Assembly (NCBI GenBank): GCA_016713115.1
Contig: JADJPU010000001.1
Location: forward strand, 248,001 to 312,000
Reading direction: 5' to 3'
DNA from: Cellvibrionales bacterium
Lineage (GTDB): Bacteria; Pseudomonadota; Gammaproteobacteria; Pseudomonadales; UBA7239
Length of the DNA: 64,000 nucleotides
The notes beneath the pieces are model-generated. The model saw only the letters and a list, made by a program, of their open reading frames with translations. It was not told the origin of the DNA and searched no databases. Position numbers and translations under genes: made by a program. Shown here piece after piece: positions 53,677 to 63,174 of this stretch (within the stretch, counting starts at the first letter, position 1; every line of letters begins with the position of its first letter).

Positions 53677-53693
53677 TGCGACATGATGTCGCA
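53677..53693. promoter_or_regulatory. Palindromic operator upstream of the TonB receptor
   Basis: TGCGACATGATGTCGCA is a perfect inverted repeat with eight-base arms around a central G. It abuts the predicted -35 box of the receptor gene and is 134 bases upstream of the divergent DUF2889 gene. A dimeric regulator probably binds it; I cannot name the regulator. Confidence 0.6.
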
Positions 53694-53826
53694 GGCTGCA
53701 AAGCCCACTCTATCTAGGTTATTTCCACAAATGCGTGCACAGCAGTCTCATTAGGTTCGCGCTTGCTCCGCATTCGCTCTACACTTTTCTCTCTACTCAT
53801 TTTTTGCAACAGAGCGAACACTGGCC

Positions 53827-54594
53827 ATGGCACTCCCCGACTACCCACGCAATCCACACTACGGCACAGGCGCTTACCGTCGTCGCATTCGCCTTGAGCA
53901 GCGCGAGGGCGCGGTGTTCGGCGCGCTGGAGGACACCAACCACGGCTTTACTGTCACCGTGACGCACGATGGCGAGCGCGTCACAGCCATCGACGCACAG
54001 ACCAAGCGCATTCCCTATACCAGTTGCCCCGGCGCGGTGGAACCGATCAATGGTTACATCGGCACCAGCATTCACGCCAGCCTGCGCGATCTCAATTTCC
54101 ACATGCCCCCGTCATCTAATTGCACGCACTTGCTGGATTTGACGGTGATGGCGATACGACACGCCGCCAGCGCCAAACCCGTGCGACAGTGGGACATTAC
54201 CGTGACCGATCAAACCGAGGCGCGCGATGCCATCTGCACCGTGCTGCGCGACGGCGAGCAGGTTTTTCAGTGGCAGGCGCGCGATCTACAGCTCACACAA
54301 CCCGCTGAATTTGCTGGCAATCCGTTCTATTTAGGCTTTGGCAAATGGGCGACCAAATGTTTTGAGGGCGACGAACTGGAAGCCGCTTTCATCCTGCAAA
54401 AAGGGTATTTTGTGTCACTGGCGCGCTTTTTTGATGTGGAGCAGATGGCCGGTGAACCTGCTCTCGCCAGCCAAGAAGGCATGGGCGGTGCCTGCTACAC
54501 CTACAGCCACCCCGCTATCGAACACGGTGTGCGCACGGCTGGTTGTGTGCGCGATTTTTCTGATTGTGAGGAAAAGCTGCTGAAGTTTGTGTAG
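53827..54594 (+). CDS. DUF2889 family protein
   Basis: This 255-aa soluble protein is of unknown function. The DUF2889 pattern is visible: GAYRRRIRLEQREGAVFGALEDTNHGF at the N-terminus, the TKRIPYTSCPGAVEPINGYIGTS segment with its conserved Cys-Pro-Gly, then NCTHLLDLTVMAIRHA. The C-terminal portion carries several more Cys (CFEGDE, GACYTY, CVRDFSDCEE). In other proteobacteria the family is found near steroid or aromatic-acid catabolism, which fits the catabolic genes elsewhere in the window, but no such genes are adjacent. Confidence 0.8.
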   Translation: MALPDYPRNPHYGTGAYRRRIRLEQREGAVFGALEDTNHGFTVTVTHDGERVTAIDAQTKRIPYTSCPGAVEPINGYIGTSIHASLRDLNFHMPPSSNCTHLLDLTVMAIRHAASAKPVRQWDITVTDQTEARDAICTVLRDGEQVFQWQARDLQLTQPAEFAGNPFYLGFGKWATKCFEGDELEAAFILQKGYFVSLARFFDVEQMAGEPALASQEGMGGACYTYSHPAIEHGVRTAGCVRDFSDCEEKLLKFV

Positions 54595-54725
54595 CCATAG
54601 CGGAACTATCGCTGCATTGCTCTGCTCTGACACGCACAGACCTCTGTTTTATCAGTAGACAGATAACACAGACACAGGTATTTTCGCCAGCGCACCACAC
54701 CCCATACCCACACACGGAGATGTTT

Positions 54726-55242
54726 ATGATTCGCAAGCTCGCTTTGATGACGCTTTTAGCTGCCAGCTGCCAATTTGCTTTTGCAGACCAGGCCTTTGAC
54801 GACAACCTTGCCAAAGCCAAAAAAGGCGATGCGGCTGCACAACTGTCCACAGCCTCTGCGTATCTCTACGGTCGCGGTGTGGAAGCAAATTACGAAACCG
54901 CCAAAAGTTGGTTTCAAAATCTGCTGAAAGAGGAAATGCGGAAGCACAGTTCAACCTAGGACTTTTGTACGAACTCGGCCAAGGAACCAAACAAAACTAT
55001 GCCTCTGCCATCAGCTGGTATCAAAAAGCAGCCAAGAAAAATTCTCACGCGCTGAATATCAGCTTGGCACGCTGTTTGAGCATGGCAAGGGTGTAAAACA
55101 AGACTACAAAAAAGCAGCCGACTTCTACGCCAAAGCTGCAGCCCAAGGCAACGCAGAAGCCAAAGCCGCTGCTGAAGCCTTAGCGCCAAAAATCGCTGAA
55201 CAAGAAGCGGCTAAAAAAACCACCACATCAAAGAAAAAATAA
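54726..55242 (+). CDS. SEL1-repeat exported protein (two frameshifts)
   Basis: This periplasmic protein is about 172 aa after correction. It has a signal peptide (IRKLALMTLLAASCQFAFA), then SEL1-type TPR repeats: AAAQLSTASAYLYGRGVEANYETAKSWF, then AEAQFNLGLLYELGQGTKQNYASAISWY, then RAEYQLGTLFEHGKGVKQDYKKAADFY; the tail is Ala/Lys-rich. Such repeats mediate protein-protein contacts. The frame breaks twice, in A4 at 54916-54919 and A5 at 55037-55041; one A added to each restores all three repeats. An ATG two codons upstream (54720) is also possible. Confidence 0.82.
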
Positions 55243-55251
55243 CCGGTGTTG

Positions 55252-55761
55252 ATGTGTAGAAAAAGACCCGCAGCACGCAATGCTCGCGGGTTTTTTATTG
55301 CCGGTATTTTTCTGCACACGCTATTTCTCTTCGGATGTTCTAGCCAACAAACTGCGTCAGAAGCAACATCTCCACTCGCCAGCGAAGTTGTTTTCAATGC
55401 TATGCAGCAAGCAGGAAAACCGTATCGCTACGGCGGTAGCTCACCGCAAACAGGATTCGATTGCAGCGGCTTGATCCAATACACCTACCGCAATGCTGCA
55501 GGACTTGCCGTACCGCGTACCGTTTCCGCTTTGTACGCCGCGCCTTATCCCACGGTAAATCGCCAACAATTACAGAGTGGCGATATCGTGATTTTTGCCA
55601 CGGGCTGGCGCAACAAACCCGATCACGCTGGCATTTATGTGGGTGAACAACGCTTTGTACACGCGCCCAGCTCTGGCGGTAAAGTGCGCGTAGATAGCCT
55701 GCAAAGCGACTATTGGAACCCTCGCTTTCTGGCCGGCAAGCGTATCCTCCGCGCGCAATAA
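55252..55761 (+). CDS. NlpC/P60 family lipoprotein peptidase
   Basis: This 169-aa cell-wall hydrolase homologue has a lipoprotein signal: a basic n-region, hydrophobic IAGIFLHTLFLFG and lipobox Cys29. The NlpC/P60 domain has the catalytic Cys71 in FDCSGLIQYTYR, the His in DHAGIYVGEQ and the polar third residue in FVHAPSSGGKV. It should cleave peptidoglycan stem peptides in the periplasm. Its first codons overlap the terminator of the preceding SEL1 gene. Confidence 0.87.
   Translation: MCRKRPAARNARGFFIAGIFLHTLFLFGCSSQQTASEATSPLASEVVFNAMQQAGKPYRYGGSSPQTGFDCSGLIQYTYRNAAGLAVPRTVSALYAAPYPTVNRQQLQSGDIVIFATGWRNKPDHAGIYVGEQRFVHAPSSGGKVRVDSLQSDYWNPRFLAGKRILRAQ
55266..55296 (+). terminator. Terminator of the SEL1 gene, inside the start of the NlpC/P60 gene
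   Basis: Stem ACCCGC/GCGGGT (55266-55271 with 55286-55291), with an inner GCA/TGC pair, then six T. It lies 24 bases after the SEL1 stop but within the N-terminal codons of the lipoprotein gene, so it may attenuate that gene. Confidence 0.7.
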
Positions 55762-55820
55762 TTGCTTTACTATTTACGCGCAACAAGCCAGACAACAATA
55801 CACAATAAGGAGCCATACGC

Positions 55821-56105
55821 ATGCTAAAACCACCCGTACTCCCACCCCAAGCGCTGCTCGCTGGAAAAATTGCTGTCGGTATCGGCTGGCTGATTGGCTT
55901 TGCCGGCTTCTTGCTGGCAGATGCAGGTGCCACTTTTCACACACTCGGCATCGGCCTGTTAGCCTTTCTCATCGGAAGTCACGCGCTGGAATTGGTGATT
56001 TACGCCGCCTTTCTCAAAGCTGCCAAAGCTTCAAGTGCAGATTACGCACAGGTCTTTTTGTTCGGCATTTTTCACAGCGGCGGCATGACGCCACCCAAAG
56101 CCTGA
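55821..56105 (+). CDS. DUF1145 family membrane protein
   Basis: This small protein of 94 aa has two to three TM helices (KIAVGIGWLIGFAGFLLA; TLGIGLLAFLIGSHALELVIYAAFL), followed by a tail with VFLFGIFHSGGM. The pattern LIGSHALELVIY is typical of DUF1145 (YhhL-like). Its function is unknown. A good ribosome site AAGGAG precedes the ATG. It lies 69 bases before leuS, probably in a separate transcript since leuS has its own -10 box. Confidence 0.8.
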   Translation: MLKPPVLPPQALLAGKIAVGIGWLIGFAGFLLADAGATFHTLGIGLLAFLIGSHALELVIYAAFLKAAKASSADYAQVFLFGIFHSGGMTPPKA

Positions 56106-56132
56106 GCGCGCATCCCAGCGGGCTCTATCCTC

Positions 56133-56138
56133 TATAAT
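56133..56138 (+). promoter_or_regulatory. Probable -10 box of leuS
   Basis: A perfect TATAAT in CCTCTATAATTGACG lies 37 bases before the leuS ATG. The -35 region is not clear. Confidence 0.45.
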
Positions 56139-56174
56139 TGACGGCTTGCCCTTTCCCACCGGACACCGTCAATC

Positions 56175-58638
56175 ATGCACGAGCAGTACCAGCACACCGC
56201 TGTCGAAGCCGCCGCCCAACAACACTGGCGCGCGAACAACAGTTTTTGCGTCACCGAAGACCACAGCAAACCCAAGTTTTATTGCCTGTCGATGTTTCCC
56301 TATCCCAGCGGGAAGTTGCACATGGGGCACGTGCGCAACTACACCATCGGTGACGTGGTCAGCCGTTTCCAGCGCATGCAGGGCAAAAATGTTTTGCAGC
56401 CCATGGGTTGGGATGCTTTCGGTTTGCCGGCAGAAAACGCTGCAATTAAAAATAATTCCGCACCCGCAAAATGGACGTACGAAAATATTGAGTACATGAA
56501 AGGTCAGTTGCAGTCGTTGGGCTTTGCTTACGATTGGTCGCGTGAGATTGCCACCTGCCGCCCCGATTACTACAAATGGGAGCAGTGGTTTTTTACACGC
56601 CTGTATGAAAAAGGTTTGGTGTACAAAAAAATGGCGACTGTGAATTGGGATCCGGTGGATTGCACTGTACTCGCCAATGAACAAGTGATCGACGGTCGCG
56701 GCTGGCGCTCTGGCGCGCTAGTGGAACGCAAAGAAATTCCGCAATGGTTTATTAAAATTACCGCTTACGCCGAACAACTGCTCGCCGATTTAGAAAAATT
56801 GCCGCATTGGCCGGAACAAGTTAAAACCATGCAGCGCAATTGGATAGGCAAATCGCGCGGCATCACCATGCGTTTTGATTTGACTTCCGAAATAGCAGGA
56901 CACGATTCGTTTGAAATCTACACCACGCGCCCCGACACCTTGATGGGCGTGACCTATGTCAGCCTTGCGGCTGAACACCCTATCGCGCAAGCAGCGGCGA
57001 AAAAATAATCCTGCGCTGCAACAATTTCTCGCGGAATGTAAATTGCAATCCGTTGCCGAAGCGGACATGGCGACGATGGAGAAAAAAGGTTTCGATACCG
57101 GATTGAAAGCACTGCATCCGATCAGCGGTCGCGCAGTACCGGTGTGGGTCGCCAATTATGTGTTGATGGATTATGGCTCCGGCGCGGTGATGGCGGTGCC
57201 AGCGCACGATCAGCGCGATTACGAATTTGCCAAAAAATATGCGCTGGCGATTGAGCAAGTCATTACATCCTCTGATGGCGCTGCTTGCGATATTGCTAGC
57301 GCTGCCTTTACAGAAAAAGGCACGCTAATCAATTCTGATGAATTTGATGGTTTGGATTTTGATGCTGCATTTGATGCTATCGCCACCAAATTAGAAAATC
57401 TCGGCAAAGGCCGCATCACACTGAATTATCGCCTGCGCGATTGGGGCGTTTCGCGCCAACGCTACTGGGGCGCGCCGATTCCGATGTTCAATTTGCCGGA
57501 AGGTGGCGAGGTTCCTGTGCCGCTCGACCGCTTACCCGTGTTGTTGCCAGAAGAAGTGGTGATGGATGGCGTGAATTCGCCGATTAAATCTGATCTGAAT
57601 TGGCGCAAAACGACTTTCAATGGCAAAGACATTGAACACGAAACGGATACTTTCGACACCTTTATGGAATCGTCGTGGTATTACGCGCGCTACACCTGCC
57701 CCAACTTTACCGAAGGTATGCTCGACCCCAATGCCGCCAATTATTGGCTGCCGGTCGATCAATACATAGGCGGTATTGAACACGCCATTTTGCATTTGTT
57801 GTACGCGCGTTTCTTTCACAAATTGATGCGCGATGAAGGTTTGGTGCAGTGCGACGAACCGTTTCAACGCTTGCTGTGTCAGGGCATGGTGTTGAAAGAC
57901 GGCAGCAAGATGTCGAAATCCAAAGGCAACACGGTTGACCCGCAAGCGCTAATTGAACAATACGGCGCAGACACCGTGCGTTTGTTCATCATGTTTGCCG
58001 CACCACCCGAACAATCACTGGAGTGGAGCGATGCCGGTGTGGAAGGCGCGCACCGTTTTCTACGGCGTTTATGGAAAGCAGTTTACGCACATGTGCAAAC
58101 TGGCTCGCCTGTTGCATTAGATGCCAGCACACTGACGGAATCTCAAAAAGATTTGCGCCGCAAAACGCACGAAACCATCGCCAAAATCAGTAACGATTAC
58201 AGCGAGCGACAAACCTTCAACACGGCCATCGCGGCGGTAATGGAATTATTGAATGAAGTGGGCAAAGTTACCGATGCCAACAACGCACAAAGCCTAGCCG
58301 TAGAGCGAGAAGCCTTGGAAGCCGCCGTGCTATTGCTAGCACCTGTTGCACCGCATATCACGCATACCCTGTGGCAAGCACTCGGCCACAGCGATGCTGT
58401 CATCGATGCTGCATGGCCCGCTGTGGATGCAAACGCACTCACCAAAACCAGCGTTGAGATCGCGGTGCAAGTGAACGGCAAACTGCGTGGCACTGTTACT
58501 ATAGCGCCCGATGCCAAACAGCCAGATGCGGAGCTGGCTGCGCAGCAAAATGAAAATGTTCAAAAATTTATCGACGGCAAGGAAGTGCGCAAGATCATTT
58601 TCGTGCCCGGAAAACTTCTTAATATTGTTGTTGCATAA
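56175..58638 (+). CDS. leuS: Leucyl-tRNA synthetase (frameshift)
   Basis: This class I synthetase charges tRNA-Leu. The corrected product is 820 aa. Motifs are HMGH (the HIGH box) in PYPSGKLHMGHVRNYTIGD, QPMGWDAFGLPAENAA, the CP1 editing domain with TTRPDTLMGVTYV and ADYGSG-like MDYGSGAVMAVPAHDQRDYEFA, the KMSKS box in DGSKMSKSKGNTVDPQ, and the anticodon-binding domain. The frame breaks in the A6 run 57000-57005. Removing one A gives AQAAAKNNPALQQFLAEC, as in the family. leuS begins the conserved leuS-lptE-holA group. Confidence 0.94.
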
Positions 58639-58660
58639 AAAACCACAGGTGGAATAACAC

Positions 58661-59158
58661 ATGAAAACGCGCAATTTAATGGGTCTTTTTCTCTGCGTAT
58701 TACTTGCTGGCTGCGGCTGGCACCTACGCGGCGACAGTGCCGCGACGAATATCAAAACGCTCAACATTACTTCCGCTCAAACTTACGGCAAGCTGGAGCG
58801 TGCCTTGCGTGCTGAAATGCGCGCACAACACATCGAAGAAGGCGGCGCAGACGGCTTGACACTGACTATTCTCAGCCAAGACCTGCGCCAAAACCTGCTC
58901 GCTTATAGCGATAGTATTAACGCCGCCATGTTTGAAATTGAATTAACCACTCACTTCACGGTGACCAACGCCAAAGGTGAAACCATCATTCCGCCGAACA
59001 TGGAGCGCGTGGTGCGTCCCTATGAGCCCAATAGCGACCGCGCGTTGGCAACAGACCGCGAAACTGCCCTCATGAAAGAGGATGCCTACCGAGAAATGGC
59101 AGCCAATATTCTGCGCCGCATCAATTTTATTGCCGGCAAAAAAGAACACATCGATTAA
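58661..59158 (+). CDS. lptE: LPS-assembly lipoprotein LptE
   Basis: LptE plugs the LptD barrel in the outer membrane for LPS insertion. The 165-aa precursor has a lipobox LLAGC (Cys18) after a hydrophobic signal, then GWHLRGD, typical of the family, and the C-terminal segment AYREMAANILRRINFI. It lies 22 bases after leuS and eight bases before holA, the usual gammaproteobacterial order. It is essential for outer-membrane biogenesis in E. coli. Confidence 0.93.
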   Translation: MKTRNLMGLFLCVLLAGCGWHLRGDSAATNIKTLNITSAQTYGKLERALRAEMRAQHIEEGGADGLTLTILSQDLRQNLLAYSDSINAAMFEIELTTHFTVTNAKGETIIPPNMERVVRPYEPNSDRALATDRETALMKEDAYREMAANILRRINFIAGKKEHID

Positions 59159-59166
59159 TCTCTGCT

Positions 59167-60159
59167 GTGCGCGTATACCCTGAAAAACTGGCGCAACATA
59201 TCGAAAAATCACCGGCAGCGCTGTATTGGATTGCCGGTGACGAACCGCTGCTCGTACAGGAAGCCTGCGATGCAACACGCGCAGCTGCACTAAAAGCAGG
59301 ATTTGCTGAACGCAAAATTTTTAATCCGGAAAAAAAAGAACACTGGCAGGAAGTGATTGCCGAAGCCAATGCGCTGTCACTCTTCGCAGATAAGTGTTTT
59401 CTCGATATACGCACTTCAACCGGAAAGCTCGATCATGCACTGCTACTGGAATATTTGGCGCGCCCCAGCAGCGACAGCTTTTTATTAATCCGCACGGACA
59501 AAGTTGACAGCAGCACGCAAAAAACACAGTGGTTCAAAGCCATGGAGCAGGCTTGCGCATTTGTACCCATCACACCGCTGGATAACAGTCGCTTTCCTGC
59601 TTGGTTGGCCGAGCGCGCGCGCAGCAAATCCGTCAATCTCTCTGCCGATGCTTTAAAAATTTTGGCGGAACGCACCGAAGGTAATTTATTGGCGGCCGTG
59701 CAGGAATTGGAAAAACTGGCGCTGCAATTTGGCACAACAACCGTTAGCGCCGAGCAAATCGATGCCGGTAACAGCTCGCACTACGATGTTTTTGCGCTGA
59801 ACGACGCTCTGCTCAGTGGAGACACGCCGCACGCATTAAAAATCTTGCACACACTGAAACAGGAAGGCAGTAACGCTTTAGTCATTCTGGGCGCGCTGAC
59901 GCGGGAGCTGCGCCAACTGGCCGCTGCCAGCGAGTCTGTTGCCGGCGGCTCGCCCGCTAGTGCCGCAATGCGTCAGTTGGGTGTGTGGGAAAAGCGTCAA
60001 CCGATGTTTAGCCGCGCCCTGCAACGCCTGAGCGTCACACAAACGCGCCAGATGGTTGCGTTGATGGGAACCGTTGACCAAGCCGTGAAAGGCATGGCCA
60101 ACCGCGATCCGTGGAATGTGCTGGAAACACTCTGTCTATTGGTGTGTAAGCCGCGCTGA
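59167..60159 (+). CDS. holA: DNA polymerase III subunit delta
   Basis: HolA is the clamp-loader subunit that opens the sliding clamp. The 330-aa protein matches in LYWIAGDEPLLVQEACDATRAAA at the N-terminus, LFADKCFLDIRTSTGK, the middle AERTEGNLLAAVQELEKLALQFG, and the C-terminal helical collar (VILGALTRELRQLAAAS, MVALMGTVDQAVKGM). The start codon is GTG at 59167. It closes the leuS-lptE-holA group and is convergent with the large exported protein gene. Confidence 0.93.
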   Translation: MRVYPEKLAQHIEKSPAALYWIAGDEPLLVQEACDATRAAALKAGFAERKIFNPEKKEHWQEVIAEANALSLFADKCFLDIRTSTGKLDHALLLEYLARPSSDSFLLIRTDKVDSSTQKTQWFKAMEQACAFVPITPLDNSRFPAWLAERARSKSVNLSADALKILAERTEGNLLAAVQELEKLALQFGTTTVSAEQIDAGNSSHYDVFALNDALLSGDTPHALKILHTLKQEGSNALVILGALTRELRQLAAASESVAGGSPASAAMRQLGVWEKRQPMFSRALQRLSVTQTRQMVALMGTVDQAVKGMANRDPWNVLETLCLLVCKPR

Positions 60160-60167
60160 ACGCGGCT
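60149..60167. terminator. GC-rich hairpin at the end of holA
   Basis: AGCCGCG-CTGAA-CGCGGCT forms a seven-pair stem with the holA stop codon in its loop. There is no T tract, so it may only stabilise mRNA ends or assist Rho-dependent termination. Confidence 0.4.
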
Positions 60168-60189
60168 CCATCAGCGCGACTGCCGTTTC

Positions 60190-63084
60190 TTACAGAGCAG
60201 CACCCGACAACACTTGCACAGCACCCGTGTCTTTGACGGGCTTGGCTGGCGCAACAGCCGGAGTGTCGGCACCGGTTACGCCAACCATAACATCGTCATA
60301 ACCATCACCGTTTACTTCACCTGCAGCCACTGTTGTACCCAGCGCCTCTTTGCTTGCACTGCCGTAAACCTTGGTGATCAAGCCAAAGTCATCGCCACTC
60401 CAAATAGAAATACTGCCCGCGCCTTTGATCGGTTTTTTAGCCGGTTTGTTGTCTTTGGATGCGCCGACAATCACATCTTTCAGACCATCGCCATCCACAT
60501 CACCAAATGCCACGCTATTGCCCAAGCCTGCTTTGGCTACGCTGCCATAGTAGAGAATGGAGCCGCTACCGCCCGAATACAGGCTGACGCTACCTGCGTC
60601 TTTGCGTATCGCTTTGCCCGTTAAAACGTCCACCACATCGTCACCTGGCGCGCCAGCCAGCACTTCTGCTGCGCCATCGCCATCCATATCTGCTGAAGCC
60701 ACAGATTTACCCAAATAGGCTTTTGCGGTAGCGCCGGGTTCGTACATTAGCTGCGAGCCATCAATGGTATAAACCGCCACGCTGCCGGTGTCTTTGATGA
60801 TGGCATCAGGATCGCTGTCATCGTCGTCGTTGGGCGCACCGTATACGATGTCGGTATTGCCATCATCGTCAACATCACCCGTTGCCACGCTGGTGCCCGC
60901 ATAAGATTTGGGCAGAAATCCGTAGAAAGTGTTCAGCACGGCGTTACCTGATGCGCCAGAAAACACAGTCACTGAACCTGCACCAATCACTGGCACCAAA
61001 GGATCGGTCACCAAATCATTGTCTTTAGGTGCGCCTGCGATAATGTCAGCAGTCGGGTTGCTGCTATCGCCATCTGGAAGACCGTTGACATCACCCAAAG
61101 CCACGGCCGAACCCAGCAAGGCTTTGGCGCGCGTGCCAGACAACACAGTTCTCGGTTTGGAATCATTAGGCCCATAAATCACGGTGACTGTGCCGGCATC
61201 CTTCAAACCATTCGGATCGGCCTTGGGCGCGCCCACCACCACATCGATGTGGCCGTCGCCATCCACATCGGCATTGCCTGCCACGGTAAAACCCATATTG
61301 TCTTTGGCGGCGTTGCCTTCGATAAATTTCAACACGCCACCTGTTTGTCCGCTAATAATTTCCGCGCGCCCCGCATCGGTTTTGCCCACGGGATCATAGG
61401 TGGGGTAACCGACGATGTAATCGCCGTAGCCGTCTTCGTCAAAATCGCCTGCAAACGCCACCACAGCACCTGCACCCACTTTGGCTTTGATGCCGCGCGT
61501 GATGTGCAACGCAGGCGCATCGCTGGCGCAGGCATCACCGTAGCCATCGCCGTTGATATCGTCCTGTGTGGGATTGGCTACCTGCGGGCAGTTGTCGACT
61601 GTATTCGACACGCCATCGCCATCGTTATCGTCGTCGCGAAACAGCGCATCACAAACTGGGGCATCGGCAGTACAAGCTGAAGGATTATTGGGTAACCAAG
61701 CATCTGTGTCGCCGTCGCCATCGGTATCCACGGCCGCGGCTGCATCGTTAGGGAAGGCATCCTCTGTATCCGGCACGCCGTCGCCGTCGGTATCCACCTC
61801 ACCGTGAAAGCGCGCCAACATCATGTAGTTGAACTTGCCGTTGTTGCCGGTGCCAGCCACCGTCAGCTTGCCGTCAGCCTGCTGCACCACCGACACCGCC
61901 TCGTCGGAAACGGTGCCGATGTTGGCAGTGACTTTGCCATCTCCGCCAAAACCGGTGTCCAGTGAGCCATCGGTATTGAGCCGCACCAGCGCCATGTGCT
62001 TGCTGCTGGTGATGGTGATGGTGCTGCCAGCTAACACCAGTTTGCCGTCGGTCTGCTGTATCACTTTGGCGACGGCGTTGTTGTTGGAATCGACAGATAA
62101 CACCAGCTTACCGGTACTGTTGAAGGAGGGGTCAAAACTGCCATCCTGATTCAAGCGCACCACGGCAAAATTGGTTTTATTGCCGGGATTGACATTGGTA
62201 TACCCTGCCAGCACCAACTGGTCATCCGCCTGCTGCAACACGGAAATGGCGTAATCACGATCCGAGGCAATATCCACAAACAGCTTGCCGTCGGCGTCGA
62301 AAGTCGTGTCGAGCGAACCGTCGGTGTTGTAGCGTGTGAGCGCGAAGTTGTAATCGCTGTATCCCGCCATCAGCAGCTTGCCATCTGCCAATTGAATAAC
62401 CGAGCGACCGTTATTGACGGTGCCATTAAAGTCTGTGGTCACCTTGCCGCCTGAGCCAAAGCTCGAATCCAGTGAGCCATCTGTATTAAATCTCGCCAAG
62501 GCAAAATCCGCCTTGTCATTGCCGGCTCCTGCCGTTTCGCCGGCGACCACCAATTTGTCATCGGCTTGCTGAATAATGGAGAGACAAGTGTCGTCTTTCG
62601 TGCCAAACCCCATCGTGACGATACCCTGCTCACCAAAGGTTTCATCCAGTGAGCCGTCTTTGTTGTAGCGCACCAAGGCGCAGTCATTGTTCACGCCGCT
62701 GGCCGTCACGCCCACCACCACCAAGCGCCCATTGCTCTGCTGGATGACGGCCTTGGCATCGTCCACAGGCACCGCAAGGTCGCTAATTTTGGTAATCACC
62801 ATGCCCGTGCCGTTGAAGGTGGTGTCCAATGTGCCATCCAAGTTGTAGCGCAGCAGCGCAAACTGCTTCATGCCCTTTGCGTTGTAGGTGTTGCCCACCG
62901 CGACCAACTTGCCATCTGCCTGTTGAATAAGGCCGTTGCCATTAAAACCGGTTCCCGCTTTAAGCGGCACAGTGGAGACATAACCCAGATGATTGAAACT
63001 CAAATCCATGTCGCCAGGCGCAGCCGCCAGCGCACACACCGGCAACAAACTGGAGAAAAGACCAGCCCAAAACTGCTTTTTCAT
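60190..63084 (-). CDS. Large exported delta-60 / TSP3 / FG-GAP repeat protein
   Basis: This 964-aa surface or secreted protein has a signal peptide (KKQFWAGLFSSLLPVCALAAA). Residues about 25-450 hold roughly eight delta-60 repeats, each with ADGKLVVAG- and RYNxDGSLDxxF-type text, forming a beta-propeller. Residues about 450-540 are thrombospondin type 3-like calcium loops (DTDGDGVPDTEDAFPND, DNDGDGVSNTVDNCP). The remainder is about seven FG-GAP (integrin alpha-like) repeats of the form GxSVAxGDVDGDG. A C-terminal sorting signal is not evident. It is probably adhesive or a calcium-stabilised extracellular scaffold. The GAGG site before ATG 63084 sets the start. Confidence 0.85.
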   Translation of the reverse strand: MKKQFWAGLFSSLLPVCALAAAPGDMDLSFNHLGYVSTVPLKAGTGFNGNGLIQQADGKLVAVGNTYNAKGMKQFALLRYNLDGTLDTTFNGTGMVITKISDLAVPVDDAKAVIQQSNGRLVVVGVTASGVNNDCALVRYNKDGSLDETFGEQGIVTMGFGTKDDTCLSIIQQADDKLVVAGETAGAGNDKADFALARFNTDGSLDSSFGSGGKVTTDFNGTVNNGRSVIQLADGKLLMAGYSDYNFALTRYNTDGSLDTTFDADGKLFVDIASDRDYAISVLQQADDQLVLAGYTNVNPGNKTNFAVVRLNQDGSFDPSFNSTGKLVLSVDSNNNAVAKVIQQTDGKLVLAGSTITITSSKHMALVRLNTDGSLDTGFGGDGKVTANIGTVSDEAVSVVQQADGKLTVAGTGNNGKFNYMMLARFHGEVDTDGDGVPDTEDAFPNDAAAAVDTDGDGDTDAWLPNNPSACTADAPVCDALFRDDDNDGDGVSNTVDNCPQVANPTQDDINGDGYGDACASDAPALHITRGIKAKVGAGAVVAFAGDFDEDGYGDYIVGYPTYDPVGKTDAGRAEIISGQTGGVLKFIEGNAAKDNMGFTVAGNADVDGDGHIDVVVGAPKADPNGLKDAGTVTVIYGPNDSKPRTVLSGTRAKALLGSAVALGDVNGLPDGDSSNPTADIIAGAPKDNDLVTDPLVPVIGAGSVTVFSGASGNAVLNTFYGFLPKSYAGTSVATGDVDDDGNTDIVYGAPNDDDDSDPDAIIKDTGSVAVYTIDGSQLMYEPGATAKAYLGKSVASADMDGDGAAEVLAGAPGDDVVDVLTGKAIRKDAGSVSLYSGGSGSILYYGSVAKAGLGNSVAFGDVDGDGLKDVIVGASKDNKPAKKPIKGAGSISIWSGDDFGLITKVYGSASKEALGTTVAAGEVNGDGYDDVMVGVTGADTPAVAPAKPVKDTGAVQVLSGAAL

Positions 63085-63174
63085 GGCAGACACCTCGCTA
63101 TCTAAAGTATTGTTATTTGCTGTAGGTACTTTTCGACCATACCAGCCATTCTTCGTTATGCCAAGTAAAAACCT

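Noticed and set aside
60190..63084. Regular internal DNA repeats as a possible CRISPR or satellite array
   Set aside because: The periodicity comes from protein repeats (delta-60, FG-GAP) in one long reading frame, with diverged DNA units and no spacer structure.
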